DNA from: Spirochaetales bacterium
GTDB taxonomy: Bacteria; Spirochaetota; Spirochaetia; UBA9216
Direction: 5' to 3'
Length of the DNA stretch: 64,000 bases
Assembly: GCA_016839055.1 (NCBI GenBank)
Contig: JAEKNX010000020.1
Coordinates: 1-64,000 of the forward strand
In this document: piece by piece, positions 28,029 through 37,299 of the stretch
How positions within the stretch are numbered: position 1 is the stretch's first letter
Layout: every line of letters begins with the position of its first letter
The notes under the pieces: model-generated
Told to the model about the DNA's origin: nothing
The model's database searches: none
What the model saw: only the letters and a program-made list of their open reading frames with translations
Program-made: the position numbers and the translations under genes

Positions 28029-28072
28029 AAAGGCACAGAACCGCTACTTCAGTAGAAGGTACTGTGCCTTTT
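28029..28072 (+). terminator. Hairpin with short T-run between dnaK and dnaJ
   Basis: AAAGGCACAG (28029-28038) pairs exactly with CTGTGCCTTT (28062-28071), followed by T. The inner segment contains a second small stem (CTACT/AGTAG). A partial terminator here would lower dnaJ relative to dnaK. Confidence 0.6.
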
Positions 28073-28116
28073 GTGATAAACTGTTGCATGATTAATTTAC
28101 TTGAAAGGTGTTGAAG

Positions 28117-29253
28117 TTGGCAAAAAGAGATTATTATGAAGTCCTTGGGGTAGAAAAAAACTCAAGTAAAGACGAAATAAAGAAGGCATATAGAAAACTC
28201 GCTATTAAATATCATCCTGATAAAAATGCGGGGGATGCCGAGGCTGAAGAAAAATTCAAGGAAGCAACAGAAGCTTATGAAGTTCTCAGCAACGATAAAA
28301 AGAAGCAGGCCTATGACCAGTTCGGATTTGCCGGCGTAGACGGAATGAACAGCCCAGGCGGCGGACATGACTACTCCACGGTATTCAGGGACTTCGAGGA
28401 CATCTTCGGCGACATGGGTGGGGTTTTTGACTCATTTTTCGGCGGCGGTGGCGGCGGAGGCGGCGGCCGAAGACGCGGGCAGGGCGGAGTCTCCAGGGGA
28501 TCTGATCTCAGATACAATCTGGAAATATCTTTTATAGAGGCCGTATTCGGGACAAATGCTGAGGTGAGTTATACCAGGGATATTCTCTGTAAAACCTGCA
28601 GCGGTTCTGGCGCGGCATCTGGGACCAGTCGGAAAGTCTGTCCGACCTGCAGCGGAACAGGACAGGTCAGGCGTAATTCGGGTTTCTTTTCGATTGCCTC
28701 CCCCTGTCATACATGCAGCGGAGAGGGGCATATCATTGAAGATCCCTGTACTGCCTGTCATGGAAGCGGATTATCCCGCAAACAGCAGAAGATAAAGGTG
28801 ACAATCCCGGCCGGCATTGAAAACGGAAAACGCATTGCCATTCCCGGGCAAGGTGATTCCGGTCCCAATGGCGGGCGTACCGGTGATCTCTATGTTTATA
28901 TAAAGATTCAGCCGCATAAATACTTTGAGCGGGATGGCAATAACGTTTACTGCGCCCTGCCTATTTCATTTACTCAGGCGGCCCTTGGATCTGATGTCTT
29001 TGTCCAGAATCTTGAGGACAAGAAGATTAAACTTAAAATACCACCGGGAACACAGACAGGCAAAATGCTCAGGCTCAAGAATGAAGGTATACCTTATCTT
29101 CAGGGAAAGGGTCGGAAGGGTGATATGTACATTAAAATAATCGTAAAAACTCCAAGCCGGGTTAATCCTCAGGCTAAGGAGCTGCTTAAGCAGTTTGCTT
29201 CAATACAGGGAGAGGATAGTAGTCCGGAACCTATTTCGCTGTCGGATTTATAA
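28117..29253 (+). CDS. dnaJ: Co-chaperone DnaJ (Hsp40)
   Basis: Stimulates DnaK ATPase and delivers substrates. From the chosen TTG the protein has 378 residues and the canonical [12 protein letters not shown] start; a GTG at 28108 would add three residues. The J domain (about 1-70) has HPD in KYHPDKN. A glycine-rich linker with eight or more consecutive Gly follows (about 105-125). Four zinc-finger motifs are intact: [33 protein letters not shown]-terminal substrate domains complete it. AAAGGTG lies six bases before the TTG. Confidence 0.96.
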   Translation: MAKRDYYEVLGVEKNSSKDEIKKAYRKLAIKYHPDKNAGDAEAEEKFKEATEAYEVLSNDKKKQAYDQFGFAGVDGMNSPGGGHDYSTVFRDFEDIFGDMGGVFDSFFGGGGGGGGGRRRGQGGVSRGSDLRYNLEISFIEAVFGTNAEVSYTRDILCKTCSGSGAASGTSRKVCPTCSGTGQVRRNSGFFSIASPCHTCSGEGHIIEDPCTACHGSGLSRKQQKIKVTIPAGIENGKRIAIPGQGDSGPNGGRTGDLYVYIKIQPHKYFERDGNNVYCALPISFTQAALGSDVFVQNLEDKKIKLKIPPGTQTGKMLRLKNEGIPYLQGKGRKGDMYIKIIVKTPSRVNPQAKELLKQFASIQGEDSSPEPISLSDL

Positions 29254-29357
29254 GGCCGGTAGCCTGTATATAACCGTTGTAAATCCTTTTTTGAACTGTA
29301 AGTGACGTGTGTTTTATTCCGATAATGAAATATATAAATCTAAAGTAAGGAAATAAA

Positions 29358-29777
29358 ATGCGCAGATTATTTTGTATTGTAGTATTGCTGACAGTAATAT
29401 TTATCCCTTTATCCGCCCAGGACGGCGGTGATGATACAAACGGTGACGGACGCCCCGACAGATGGATTAGGTCTACCGGCGGCGTGATAGAGGAAATCGG
29501 GATTGATCGTGATTATGACGGGACGGTCGATTATCTGACAAAATATGACCAAGAGTTCAGGAAAATTGAAGAGCAGCTCGATTTCAACTACGACGGCCAG
29601 ATGGATGACTTTTACTATTATAAGGCGGAGAAGATGTATCGGCGTGAGATAGATACAAATTTTGACGGAAAGGTTGATATTTGGGTTTATCTGGACGGTA
29701 TTTATATTCAAAAATATGAGAAAGATACAGATTTTGACGGTAAAATAGATCTTACGGAAGATTATACTAAGGAATAG
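29358..29777 (+). CDS. Small exported protein with repeated calcium-loop motifs
   Basis: A 139-residue protein with a signal peptide (about 1-20) and five repeats of a D-x-[ND]-x-D-G-x-x-D loop: DTNGDGRPD, DRDYDGTVD, DFNYDGQMD, DTNFDGKVD and DTDFDGKID. Such loops are typical of EF-hand-like, dockerin or thrombospondin type-3 calcium-binding repeats. No other domain is present. AAGGAAA precedes the ATG. It sits three bases before rlmB, yet the function is unrelated. Calcium binding is inferred from the loops. Confidence 0.85.
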   Translation: MRRLFCIVVLLTVIFIPLSAQDGGDDTNGDGRPDRWIRSTGGVIEEIGIDRDYDGTVDYLTKYDQEFRKIEEQLDFNYDGQMDDFYYYKAEKMYRREIDTNFDGKVDIWVYLDGIYIQKYEKDTDFDGKIDLTEDYTKE

Positions 29778-29780
29778 GAA

Positions 29781-30560
29781 TTGGAAAAGATTATTACCGG
29801 TCTGCACGGAATAGAAGAGGCGCTTAAAGCGGGAAACAGCAGCGGAGTGCTCTATATATCCAGAAAGAATGCCAGGATAAATGAAATCCGGAGCGCGGCC
29901 GAGAAGGCCGGCGTCACTGTTACCAATATTCCGCCGGCCGAGATGAATAAACGTTACGGCCAGGATAACCGCGGAGTTGTCCTGAAAATATATGAAAGCG
30001 GCTCTAAGGGCAGCCTGTCTGCCTCCGGAGACGGGGCAAGAGGAGAGAGGGCTCTCTCCGACGCGGGCTTGAGTTTTGAGCAGAAAGTCGACGCGCTCAC
30101 CGTGGAAAACGCGTTGATCGTTATTCTTGACGGTGTGACAGACCCTCATAATTACGGGGCAATACTACGGAGCGCCGATCAGCTTGGTGTTGACCTTGTT
30201 GTAAGCCGTGCGAGGCGCGCGGTTTCAGAGAGTGATACCGTGGCAAGAACCTCGGCCGGCGCCGTTAACTACGTGGATACAGTGGTAGTAAATAATCTCG
30301 GAAGGGCTGTGGATTATCTGAAGAAGAACAGGTTCTGGGTTTATGGGGCAGATATGAACGGCAGCCTTCTTTGGGATACCAATCTCGCCGGACGGACGGT
30401 CATAGTGATGGGAAGCGAGGGGAAGGGGGTATCCCGCCTTGTTGCCGAGAAATGTGACGGGATTATTAGGATTCCGTCCCTTGGTAGGATTGATTCGCTG
30501 AATGTGTCGGTTGCGGCCGGAGTCATCATGTATGAAGTGCGGCGCCAGCAGAAGGGATAA
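29781..30560 (+). CDS. rlmB: 23S rRNA 2'-O-methyltransferase RlmB (SpoU/TrmH family)
   Basis: Probably methylates the ribose of a conserved guanosine in 23S rRNA. Length 259. An N-terminal substrate-binding domain (about 1-75) and a linker precede the SpoU catalytic knot with DGVTDPHNYGAILRSAD, VVMGSEGKG and SLNVSVAAGVIMYE motifs (about 118-255). The exact target (RlmB versus another TrmH family member) is not provable by sequence reading. TTG start with AGGAA four bases upstream. Confidence 0.88.
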   Translation: MEKIITGLHGIEEALKAGNSSGVLYISRKNARINEIRSAAEKAGVTVTNIPPAEMNKRYGQDNRGVVLKIYESGSKGSLSASGDGARGERALSDAGLSFEQKVDALTVENALIVILDGVTDPHNYGAILRSADQLGVDLVVSRARRAVSESDTVARTSAGAVNYVDTVVVNNLGRAVDYLKKNRFWVYGADMNGSLLWDTNLAGRTVIVMGSEGKGVSRLVAEKCDGIIRIPSLGRIDSLNVSVAAGVIMYEVRRQQKG

Positions 30561-30588
30561 AAAAACAGCCTCGCGGCTGTTTTTTTTA
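30559..30588. terminator. Bidirectional terminator between rlmB and purE
   Basis: AACAGCC (30564-30570) pairs with GGCTGTT (30575-30581) around a TCGC loop. It has an A-run on the left and T-run on the right, so it can end transcription of both convergent genes. It overlaps the purE stop region. Confidence 0.9.
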
Positions 30589-30990
30589 TTTTGTTGTGTT
30601 TATTATCCGCTCGGATAGATAGACGGAGTTTAGAACTCCCTGTTTGCCAATTCCCATTGTTGCGCAGGGGATGCCCTTAGGCAGCTGCAGGATGGAAAGC
30701 AGGGCATCAATACCTGAAAGATGTCCTGATACAAGCGGAATACCGAGAACCGGTTTCTTCACCATTGCGGAAACTACTCCAGGCAGTGCCGCCGATAAGC
30801 CGGCTGCGGTTATTATGACGCTGTAGTTTTCTTCTTCTTTTTTAAGGAAGTCGGTCAGTTCCGGAAGATTTCGATGGGCTGAGTATACGACGAGGTCGAA
30901 GCTCATACCAATCTCGCCTGCCAGCGTGAGCCCCGGTTCTATTTGGCAGCGGTCTGATTCTGATCCGATTATAAATAATAAATCTTTCAT
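30586..30990 (-). CDS. purE: Short PurE (N5-CAIR mutase family)
   Basis: Purine-pathway enzyme that forms CAIR. Only 134 residues, compared with about 160-170 in most bacterial PurE; about 30 C-terminal residues are missing. The GSESD phosphate loop, SAHR motif, VLGIPL, SGIDALLSILQLPKG and GIGKQG resemble class I PurE. However, the usual AAHLPG motif is replaced by SAALPG, losing a histidine that is conserved in class I. No purK was seen in the window. It ends the leftward pur operon, 11 bases after purD. Confidence 0.85.
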   Translation of the reverse strand: MKDLLFIIGSESDRCQIEPGLTLAGEIGMSFDLVVYSAHRNLPELTDFLKKEEENYSVIITAAGLSAALPGVVSAMVKKPVLGIPLVSGHLSGIDALLSILQLPKGIPCATMGIGKQGVLNSVYLSERIINTTK

Positions 30991-31001
30991 CCTATTCCTC
31001 T

Positions 31002-32261
31002 TTACTGATCGTTTGTAATGAATTTACGACCAATATCCTTTCTGTACCAAGAGCCCTCGAAGGTTACGCCCTTCACGGCCTCATATGCCCTGGCGTTTGC
31101 CTTAAGGGTGTTAGGTCCTATTCCAACACAGGTGAAACATCGTCCGCCGCCTGTTGCTACTCGGTTGTTTTCAATTTCAGTAGTAGAAGCGTGGAATATG
31201 AGGGCATCTTTCTCAGGATATGAAGGGATGGGTTTAACCGGCAGACCTACTTGATATTCACCGGGATATCCGCCGCTTGCAATTACTACTCCGAGAGCTG
31301 AATTGTTGGAAATGCGGATGTTGTATTCATCGAGGCCGCCGTTTAGTACCGCATCGACAATGTTTCCCATGTCTGAATCTATCAGCGGAATGAGCACCTG
31401 TGCTTCCGGATCTCCGAACCTTACATTGTATTCTAGAAGCTTGGGTCCGTCTGAAGTCATCATCAGGCCGAAGTAGAGAATGCCCGCATAATTGAGTTTA
31501 TCTTTTTCCATACCCTTGAAGGTCGGTATTATAATTTTCTTTTCTATCTCTGTTAACATTGCGGAATTGATGATGGGAACCGGACATATTGCTCCCATGC
31601 CTCCGGTGTTTGGGCCGGTATCATCATTTCCGGCGCGCTTGAAATCGGCGCATACGGGAAGAATTTTGTAATTTTTCCCATCGGAGATTGTGAATATTGA
31701 AATCTCATATCCTTCAAGGCATTCCTCAACAAGGAGGGGGCCGTTTTTTAAGATGTCAAGGCCGAATGTTGTAAGCTCATCAATATCAGATGACACAAGA
31801 ACGCCCTTTCCCGCTGCCAGCCCGTCATCTTTAATGACCACTGTGCCTTTTATCGAATTTATATGTTTCAGGAATTTGTCAGGATTGCTGAACTGGTGAG
31901 CCTCTGCGGTTGGAATTTTATAGCTCTTCATGAAATTCTTTGAGAAGATTTTACTTCCCTCAAGTCTTGCCGCTGCTTTATGAGGACCAATTACCGGGAT
32001 GCCGGCTTTTTTGAGTTCATCGACAATTCCGGCGGCAAGCGGAGCTTCAGGGCCGACGAAGACGTGGGAAATATCATATTCCCTGCAGGCTTTTATGACC
32101 TGTTCGGGGTTTTCCGGATCTACGTCCGGGAGATTGACGCCAAGCTCACCTGTTCCCCCATTGCCGGGAGCGATGAATAATCCGGTGATTCGTTTACTTT
32201 TTGAATATTTCCAGGTGACAGCGTGCTCTCTGGCTCCGGATCCAAGAATTAGAACTTTCAA
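31002..32261 (-). CDS. purD: Phosphoribosylamine-glycine ligase
   Basis: ATP-grasp enzyme joining glycine to phosphoribosylamine in purine synthesis. Length 419 is standard. Visible motifs: GSGAREHA at the N-terminus, FVGPEAPLAAG, the ATP-grasp loop KDDGLAAGKGV, and RFGDPEAQVLIP with the metal ligands. AGGAGGG precedes the ATG. Third-from-last position in the leftward purFMNDE cluster. Confidence 0.97.
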   Translation of the reverse strand: MKVLILGSGAREHAVTWKYSKSKRITGLFIAPGNGGTGELGVNLPDVDPENPEQVIKACREYDISHVFVGPEAPLAAGIVDELKKAGIPVIGPHKAAARLEGSKIFSKNFMKSYKIPTAEAHQFSNPDKFLKHINSIKGTVVIKDDGLAAGKGVLVSSDIDELTTFGLDILKNGPLLVEECLEGYEISIFTISDGKNYKILPVCADFKRAGNDDTGPNTGGMGAICPVPIINSAMLTEIEKKIIIPTFKGMEKDKLNYAGILYFGLMMTSDGPKLLEYNVRFGDPEAQVLIPLIDSDMGNIVDAVLNGGLDEYNIRISNNSALGVVIASGGYPGEYQVGLPVKPIPSYPEKDALIFHASTTEIENNRVATGGGRCFTCVGIGPNTLKANARAYEAVKGVTFEGSWYRKDIGRKFITNDQ

Positions 32262-32303
32262 AAAAACCCTCCTAAGACGTGACTGATAATTAGTATTTAA
32301 AAT

Positions 32304-32867
32304 TTATGGGATTGAGTTGAGAATCTCCAGTAGTACCGCTGGATACCAGATGTGCTCCAAATCATGAATTCTTGATTCAATCTCTTCAAGAGTTTCATCT
32401 CCTTGTCTGATGAATGACTTTTGCATGATTACAGGGCCAGTGTCAAGGCCGTAGTCAATATGGTGAATGGTGATGCCGAGTTCCTCGTCGGTGGAGTTAA
32501 AGCTTTCCTGGATTCCCTGAGTACCGGGATATTTGGGCAGCAGCGACGGGTGAATGTTGAGGATCCTGGACTCATAGAGGTCAATAAGGGCCGGGGAGAG
32601 AAGCCGCATGAAGCCTGCCAGCGCAATGAGTTCAACTTTCTCTTTCTTGAGTACCGCACCAATTTCTTCTTCAACTACTGATCTGGGGCGGCCCATGTAG
32701 TTTACGTAGTAGGCGGGGATCCCGAGTTTTCCAGCCTTCTCGAAGACCAGGGCCTCTCTTCGGTCACAGATCATGCAGGCTAGAGTATGATCACTCTCAG
32801 CTAACTTTTCGGCAATTGCTTTGAAATTCGAGCCGTTGCCTGAAGATAGCACCGCAAGTCTATGCAT
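32304..32867 (-). CDS. purN: Phosphoribosylglycinamide formyltransferase
   Basis: Folate-dependent GAR transformylase of 187 residues. The N-terminal SGNGSNFKAI loop, the catalytic HPSLLPKYPGTQGI motif with asparagine and histidine, and the TIHHIDYGLDTGPVI segment containing the conserved aspartate are present. Its start overlaps the end of purM by eight bases, giving translational coupling. Confidence 0.96.
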   Translation of the reverse strand: MHRLAVLSSGNGSNFKAIAEKLAESDHTLACMICDRREALVFEKAGKLGIPAYYVNYMGRPRSVVEEEIGAVLKKEKVELIALAGFMRLLSPALIDLYESRILNIHPSLLPKYPGTQGIQESFNSTDEELGITIHHIDYGLDTGPVIMQKSFIRQGDETLEEIESRIHDLEHIWYPAVLLEILNSIP

Positions 32868-33822
32868 TCTTCAGTCTTCCTATTTCGAGAATCCTGATAT
32901 CTGCGGCGGCTGCGGCCTTAATAACGATGTCTGCATCATTTTTAGGGACAATCATAGCAATTCCGATTCCCATATTGAAGACTCTACGCATCTCCGTCTC
33001 GGCAATTTTGCCTTTTTTCATTATTACATCGAAAATTTCCGGTACTTCCCAGTTATAGTCGAACTCAGCACGGATGTTTTCCGGAAGAACCCGGCTTGTG
33101 TTGCCCTCCAGCCCTCCGCCGGTTATATGGGCGGCTGCAAGAACTTTTCCGGTAGCGATAAGCTTCTTTAATGCCTTTACGTATATTATCGTGGGGGTAA
33201 GCAGCATTTTCATGAGGCTCTCGTCATTTTCAGGGATGATCTTCCTGGCTAGTGAGAGGCCGTTGGAATGTATGCCTGAAGAAGGCAGGGCCATGATTAC
33301 GTCTCCAGGGCTCACGGACTCTTTCCTCGGGAGCATCTCGGATTTTTCGACGATTCCAACGCAGAATCCCGCCAGATCGAAGTCGTCCCCCTTGTACATA
33401 TCCGGCATCTCGGCGGTTTCGCCTCCGGCCAGGATGCATTCGGCCTGCTCGCAGCCGTTGACAATTCCCTTTATGACTTCCTTCATTATCTCCTCGTTAA
33501 GGCTTCCACAACCAATGTAGTCAAGGAAGCTGAGGGGCCAGGCTCCGCATACGGCCAGATCGTTTACACACATAGCTGTGAGATCGATGCCGAGAGTGTC
33601 GAATTTTTTAAGTTTCTGAGCCACGAGGAGTTTCGTTCCGACACCGTCTGTAGCCGATAGCATGACAGGTCTTTTAAAACCTGTCATATCGAGTTCGACT
33701 CCGCCGGCGAATCCGCCAATTGAGTTTGAGACGGCATCGGACTTCAGTGAAGAAATGTAGCCCGCAAAACGGTCACCTTTTTCAATGTCGACTCCCGCTT
33801 CAGAATAAGATTTGATATCCAA
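32860..33822 (-). CDS. purM: Phosphoribosylformylglycinamidine cyclo-ligase
   Basis: AIR synthetase, 320 residues from the chosen start. The ATDGVGTKLLVA motif, GGETAEMPD and HITGGGLEGN mark the PurM/AIRS family. I chose TTG at 33822 (giving MDIKSYSEAGVDI) because AAGGAG lies seven bases upstream. An ATG at 33864 would add 14 residues but falls inside the hairpin of a terminator-like structure and has no ribosome-binding site. Confidence 0.94.
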   Translation of the reverse strand: MDIKSYSEAGVDIEKGDRFAGYISSLKSDAVSNSIGGFAGGVELDMTGFKRPVMLSATDGVGTKLLVAQKLKKFDTLGIDLTAMCVNDLAVCGAWPLSFLDYIGCGSLNEEIMKEVIKGIVNGCEQAECILAGGETAEMPDMYKGDDFDLAGFCVGIVEKSEMLPRKESVSPGDVIMALPSSGIHSNGLSLARKIIPENDESLMKMLLTPTIIYVKALKKLIATGKVLAAAHITGGGLEGNTSRVLPENIRAEFDYNWEVPEIFDVIMKKGKIAETEMRRVFNMGIGIAMIVPKNDADIVIKAAAAADIRILEIGRLKNA

Positions 33823-33837
33823 AACAATTCTCCTTGT

Positions 33838-33874
33838 TAAAAAAAAAGAAGTACCCGCACTCATGCGGGGGTAC
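33838..33874 (-). terminator. Terminator-like hairpin between purF and purM
   Basis: On the minus strand GTACCCCCGCA pairs with TGCGGGTAC (a two-base bulge) around a TGAG loop, followed by TTC and a run of nine T. It lies between the purF stop and the purM Shine-Dalgarno. It could reduce or condition transcription of purMNDE relative to purF. Confidence 0.75.
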
Positions 33875-33883
33875 TCTGAAAGA

Positions 33884-35281
33884 TTAAAGATTCACGCCGG
33901 TATCTATCGGATAATCTCCGCAGAAGCAGGCATAGCAGTACTGTTCGTCATTCCCGACACATTCCTTCAGTTTCTCGATCGGTAGAAACATGACTGTGTC
34001 CGCCCCAATATACTCGGCAATCTGCTCGGGTGACATCCGGTTTGAGATCAGCTCATCCCTGGTCGGGATGTCAATGCCGAAGAAGCAGGGCCATTTCAGC
34101 TCCGGTGAAGAAAGCCTCAGGTGGACCTCGGCGGCACCTGCCTCCTTCAGCAGCTTGACCAGGATGCGGCTTGTAGTTCCGCGGATAAGAGAGTCGTCTA
34201 TCAGGATGATTTTCTTCCCTTCGACTGTTTCCCTTATCGGATGCAGTTTCATTCTTACCGCGAGTTCCCTCTGAGCCGTTGTCGGCATAATGAACGAACG
34301 TCCGGCATAGTGGTTACGGGTCAAGCCGTGATCGAACGGAATTCCGGAGGCTTCCGCGTAACCTATTGCTGCGTTGTTTCCTGAGTCCGGCACAGGTACG
34401 ACTATGTCGCCCCTGACAGGATCGCAGTCCCAAAGGGCCGCTCCCATTCTTTTTCTCGTGCCGTGCACCGATTCATCAAATACCTTGGAGTCGGGTCTTG
34501 CGAAATAGATAAGTTCGAATATGCACTGACTGATCCGGGCCGAGGGGGTCAGAAAACTACTTCGTTGGCCGTCCTTGTCAACTATGATAATTTCACCCGG
34601 TTTGACTTGACGGTAATTTGTAATGTTGAGAGTCTCGAGGGCGCAGGTTTCAGACGCGGCGGAAACCAGGCCGTCTTTTTCTCCAATATAAAGGGGTCTG
34701 AATCCCATCGGATCTCTGACTACAATAAGACTATCATCGTGCACTAGAACCATGCTGAAGGCGCCTTCTAGTCTATTGAGGGTTTCAATCAAGGCGGAAT
34801 GAAAGTCCTTCTGCCGGCTGAGCGCAATCATGTGCAGAATCAGCTCGGTGTCCGATGTGGACTGAAAAATCGAGCCTGCCTTCGTGAGTTCCGCATGCAG
34901 CTGGGGGGCATTTGATATGTTACCGTTATGCGCGAGAGCAATCTCTCCCTTATTGCAGGTTACTGCTATTGGCTGCGCGTTTTCCAGCCTATTTCCGCCC
35001 CTTGTTGAATATCTGACATGTCCTATGCCCGTATTGGTCAGTCTTTCTATCTGAAGATACCGAGACAATACGCTTGACACCATGCCTAGATCTTTATAGG
35101 TCACGGTTTTGCCATCTTTTCTATAGGAAATACCGGCACTTTCCTGTCCGCGATGCTGAAGTGAGAATAGGCTGTAAAACAGCTTTTCCGGAATATTCGC
35201 AGGGTCGGCGGAATAAAAACCCGCAACTCCGCAGTGATGTTTGAGACTGTCGTTTGTATGATCCACGATAAAATTTATCAA
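33884..35281 (-). CDS. purF: Amidophosphoribosyltransferase
   Basis: First committed enzyme of purine synthesis, 465 residues. The N-terminal glutamine amidohydrolase domain needs processing to expose the cysteine in HHCGVAGFY (C17 from the TTG at 35281); a GTG five codons later would shorten the propeptide. GHVRYSTRG and AHNGNISN belong to the glutaminase, and the PRPP-binding loop IILIDDSLIRGTTS to the transferase domain. First gene of the leftward purFMNDE cluster. The upstream 77 bases carry no convincing promoter. Confidence 0.96.
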   Translation of the reverse strand: MINFIVDHTNDSLKHHCGVAGFYSADPANIPEKLFYSLFSLQHRGQESAGISYRKDGKTVTYKDLGMVSSVLSRYLQIERLTNTGIGHVRYSTRGGNRLENAQPIAVTCNKGEIALAHNGNISNAPQLHAELTKAGSIFQSTSDTELILHMIALSRQKDFHSALIETLNRLEGAFSMVLVHDDSLIVVRDPMGFRPLYIGEKDGLVSAASETCALETLNITNYRQVKPGEIIIVDKDGQRSSFLTPSARISQCIFELIYFARPDSKVFDESVHGTRKRMGAALWDCDPVRGDIVVPVPDSGNNAAIGYAEASGIPFDHGLTRNHYAGRSFIMPTTAQRELAVRMKLHPIRETVEGKKIILIDDSLIRGTTSRILVKLLKEAGAAEVHLRLSSPELKWPCFFGIDIPTRDELISNRMSPEQIAEYIGADTVMFLPIEKLKECVGNDEQYCYACFCGDYPIDTGVNL

Positions 35282-35358
35282 AACAAGCGGGCTGTGTAAA
35301 GTGAATTGAACCGAAATTTTGACTATAAAGGCAGGAAAGGTGTTTTTATGGCCTGATC

Positions 35359-36348
35359 TCAGAGGAGACGGCGGAATATTTCATTGTAATCATTGAAGTC
35401 GGCCGCATGTACGATTTTATTCCGTAGTTCCGCGGCACCGGCGGTTCCTTTTGTGTAGGAGCATAGATGCTTTTTCATCTCCCTGCATGCCCTCTCTTCG
35501 CCGTGAAAAGCGATGGCGGCCTTGAGGTGTCTGAAGGCTAGCCTAATGCGCTCATCGTCTTCCGGAGGGAGGGCGGGGGTTCCGGTTGTAAGGAGACTGG
35601 CTGTTTGCTCGAAGATCCATGGGTTTCCGAGGGCTCCGCGGGAAAACATCAGGCCGTCACAGCCGGTTTTTTCGAACATTTCGAGGGCGGCTTCGGGGCT
35701 GAAGAGATCTCCCGACCCGATTACCGGAACCGAAACGGCTTCTTTTAGTCTTTTGAGAAGGTTCCAGTCGGCCTTGCCGGAATATCCCTGCGATCTCGTT
35801 CTTGAATGAAGAGTGACCATCGATGCGCCGGCGTCAATTGCGCTCTGGGCTGCTTCGATGAAATTCAGGCTGCTGCTGTCCCAGCCCGAGCGAATCTTGA
35901 CAGATACCGCTGTCTGCGCGCCTGCATCTTTTATTCCTGAGACGAGAGCACTTACGACTGCGCTTAGTCTGCCCGTGTCCCTCATCAGTGCCGAGCCGGC
36001 GCCGTTTTTAACGACCTTCGGCACCGGGCATCCGCAGTTGAGATCTATTACGTCTGGTTTGAACCTGAGTACTTCGGCAACCGAATCCCGGGCAATCTCA
36101 GGATCGGCCGTGAATACCTGGATCGCGAAATACTTCTCGTTTTTTTCCTTCTGCATCAGGTTTAGTGTTTTATCCCCGTTTCTGATTATGCCGTCACAGG
36201 AGACCATCTCGGTGAATGCCATAGAGGCGCCGAGATCGATACAGATGCTGCGAAAGGGGGCATCGGAGAAACCCGCGATAGGTGCTAAAAAAAGATTGCC
36301 CGGAATTGTTACTCCGGGCAATTTAATATCATGATAATAATTATTCAT
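35359..36348 (-). CDS. dusB: tRNA-dihydrouridine synthase (DusB type)
   Basis: FMN-dependent reductase that makes dihydrouridine in tRNA. Length 329. Signature segments: LAPIAGFSDAPFR, FTEMVSCDG, NCGCPVPKVVKNGAG with the likely catalytic C107, VTLHSRTRSQGYSG and GSGDLFSPEAA. It begins 11 bases downstream of tatD and lacks an obvious Shine-Dalgarno, so translation is probably coupled. Confidence 0.93.
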   Translation of the reverse strand: MNNYYHDIKLPGVTIPGNLFLAPIAGFSDAPFRSICIDLGASMAFTEMVSCDGIIRNGDKTLNLMQKEKNEKYFAIQVFTADPEIARDSVAEVLRFKPDVIDLNCGCPVPKVVKNGAGSALMRDTGRLSAVVSALVSGIKDAGAQTAVSVKIRSGWDSSSLNFIEAAQSAIDAGASMVTLHSRTRSQGYSGKADWNLLKRLKEAVSVPVIGSGDLFSPEAALEMFEKTGCDGLMFSRGALGNPWIFEQTASLLTTGTPALPPEDDERIRLAFRHLKAAIAFHGEERACREMKKHLCSYTKGTAGAAELRNKIVHAADFNDYNEIFRRLL

Positions 36349-36359
36349 TTATAAGTTTA

Positions 36360-37133
36360 TCAGTCGCTTATTCCGAAGAAGGTCATTGAGTTCTGGTAGA
36401 GAATCTCGGTGATTTCTTCGATCGGCATATCCCTGAGTTCCGCTAGGAACTCAGCTGTCGCATGAAGATAGGAGGGTTTATTTCTTTTTCCTCTGTAGGC
36501 AGAAGGAACCATGAAAGGACTCTCCGACTCGATCAGCATACGCTCTATGGGCATGTTCTTTGCTGTCTCATGGAGGTTTCTGGCATTCCTATAGGTTACG
36601 TTTCCGGCGAAGGAAATATACAGGTTTAATTCTAGAGCCTTTTTCGCATATTCCCAGTCTTCGGAATAACAGTGAAGAATACCGCCGCGTGGGGGGTTCT
36701 TCTCACTGAGAATGCTCAGGACATCTTCCCCTGCTTCTCTGTTGTGAATGATTACAGGCTTATCAAGTTTCTCAGCAAGTTCAAGCTGTCTGATAAACAG
36801 TTCCACCTGGGAATCTCTGTTGCCAAATTTTCTATAATAATCCAGACCAATCTCGCCTACGGCGACAACTCGCTTCATTTTCGTGCCTTCGATGATTTTC
36901 ATCTCCCAATCTAAGCCCGGGTTCTGAACTTCTGAAGGAGAAACGCCGATACTATGATATATATGAGTAGCGGTTTCGAGATTGGAATAAACATAGTTAA
37001 AGTCGGAAAGGCTGTTGCAGATGCTGATAATATGATCAACGTCAGCCTGACGGGCTTCCTGCCCTATAATAAGTTGTTCTATAGGATCTTCATGAATAAG
37101 ACCTATATGTGCATGAGTATCGAAAAGTTTCAT
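36360..37133 (-). CDS. TatD-family metal-dependent hydrolase
   Basis: TIM-barrel metallohydrolase of 257 residues, a family with DNase or D-aminoacyl-tRNA deacylase activities. Metal ligands are visible in DTHAHIGL (H7, H9), GEIGLDYYR, VIIHNREA and the IESESPF segment near the C-terminus (usual ESDSP). Length is typical. AGGAA lies before the ATG. It forms a leftward pair with dusB. Confidence 0.93.
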   Translation of the reverse strand: MKLFDTHAHIGLIHEDPIEQLIIGQEARQADVDHIISICNSLSDFNYVYSNLETATHIYHSIGVSPSEVQNPGLDWEMKIIEGTKMKRVVAVGEIGLDYYRKFGNRDSQVELFIRQLELAEKLDKPVIIHNREAGEDVLSILSEKNPPRGGILHCYSEDWEYAKKALELNLYISFAGNVTYRNARNLHETAKNMPIERMLIESESPFMVPSAYRGKRNKPSYLHATAEFLAELRDMPIEEITEILYQNSMTFFGISD

Positions 37134-37299
37134 AAGAATTCCTGCTTATTTAGTGGTTTGTTAAGACCCTTTCTTAAAATGATATCTCTAAAATTAGCAC
37201 GTAGACTACTTAGCGTCAATATTAATCTGAGAAATGTTTTTATCTATATTCTCTTGCTATGGAAGGGAATATCCAATATAATAGCCGAAGGAGTGGGTT

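Noticed and set aside
33823-33864. PurM start at the ATG at 33864
   Set aside because: That ATG lies in a terminator-like stem with no Shine-Dalgarno; TTG 33822 has AAGGAG at good spacing.
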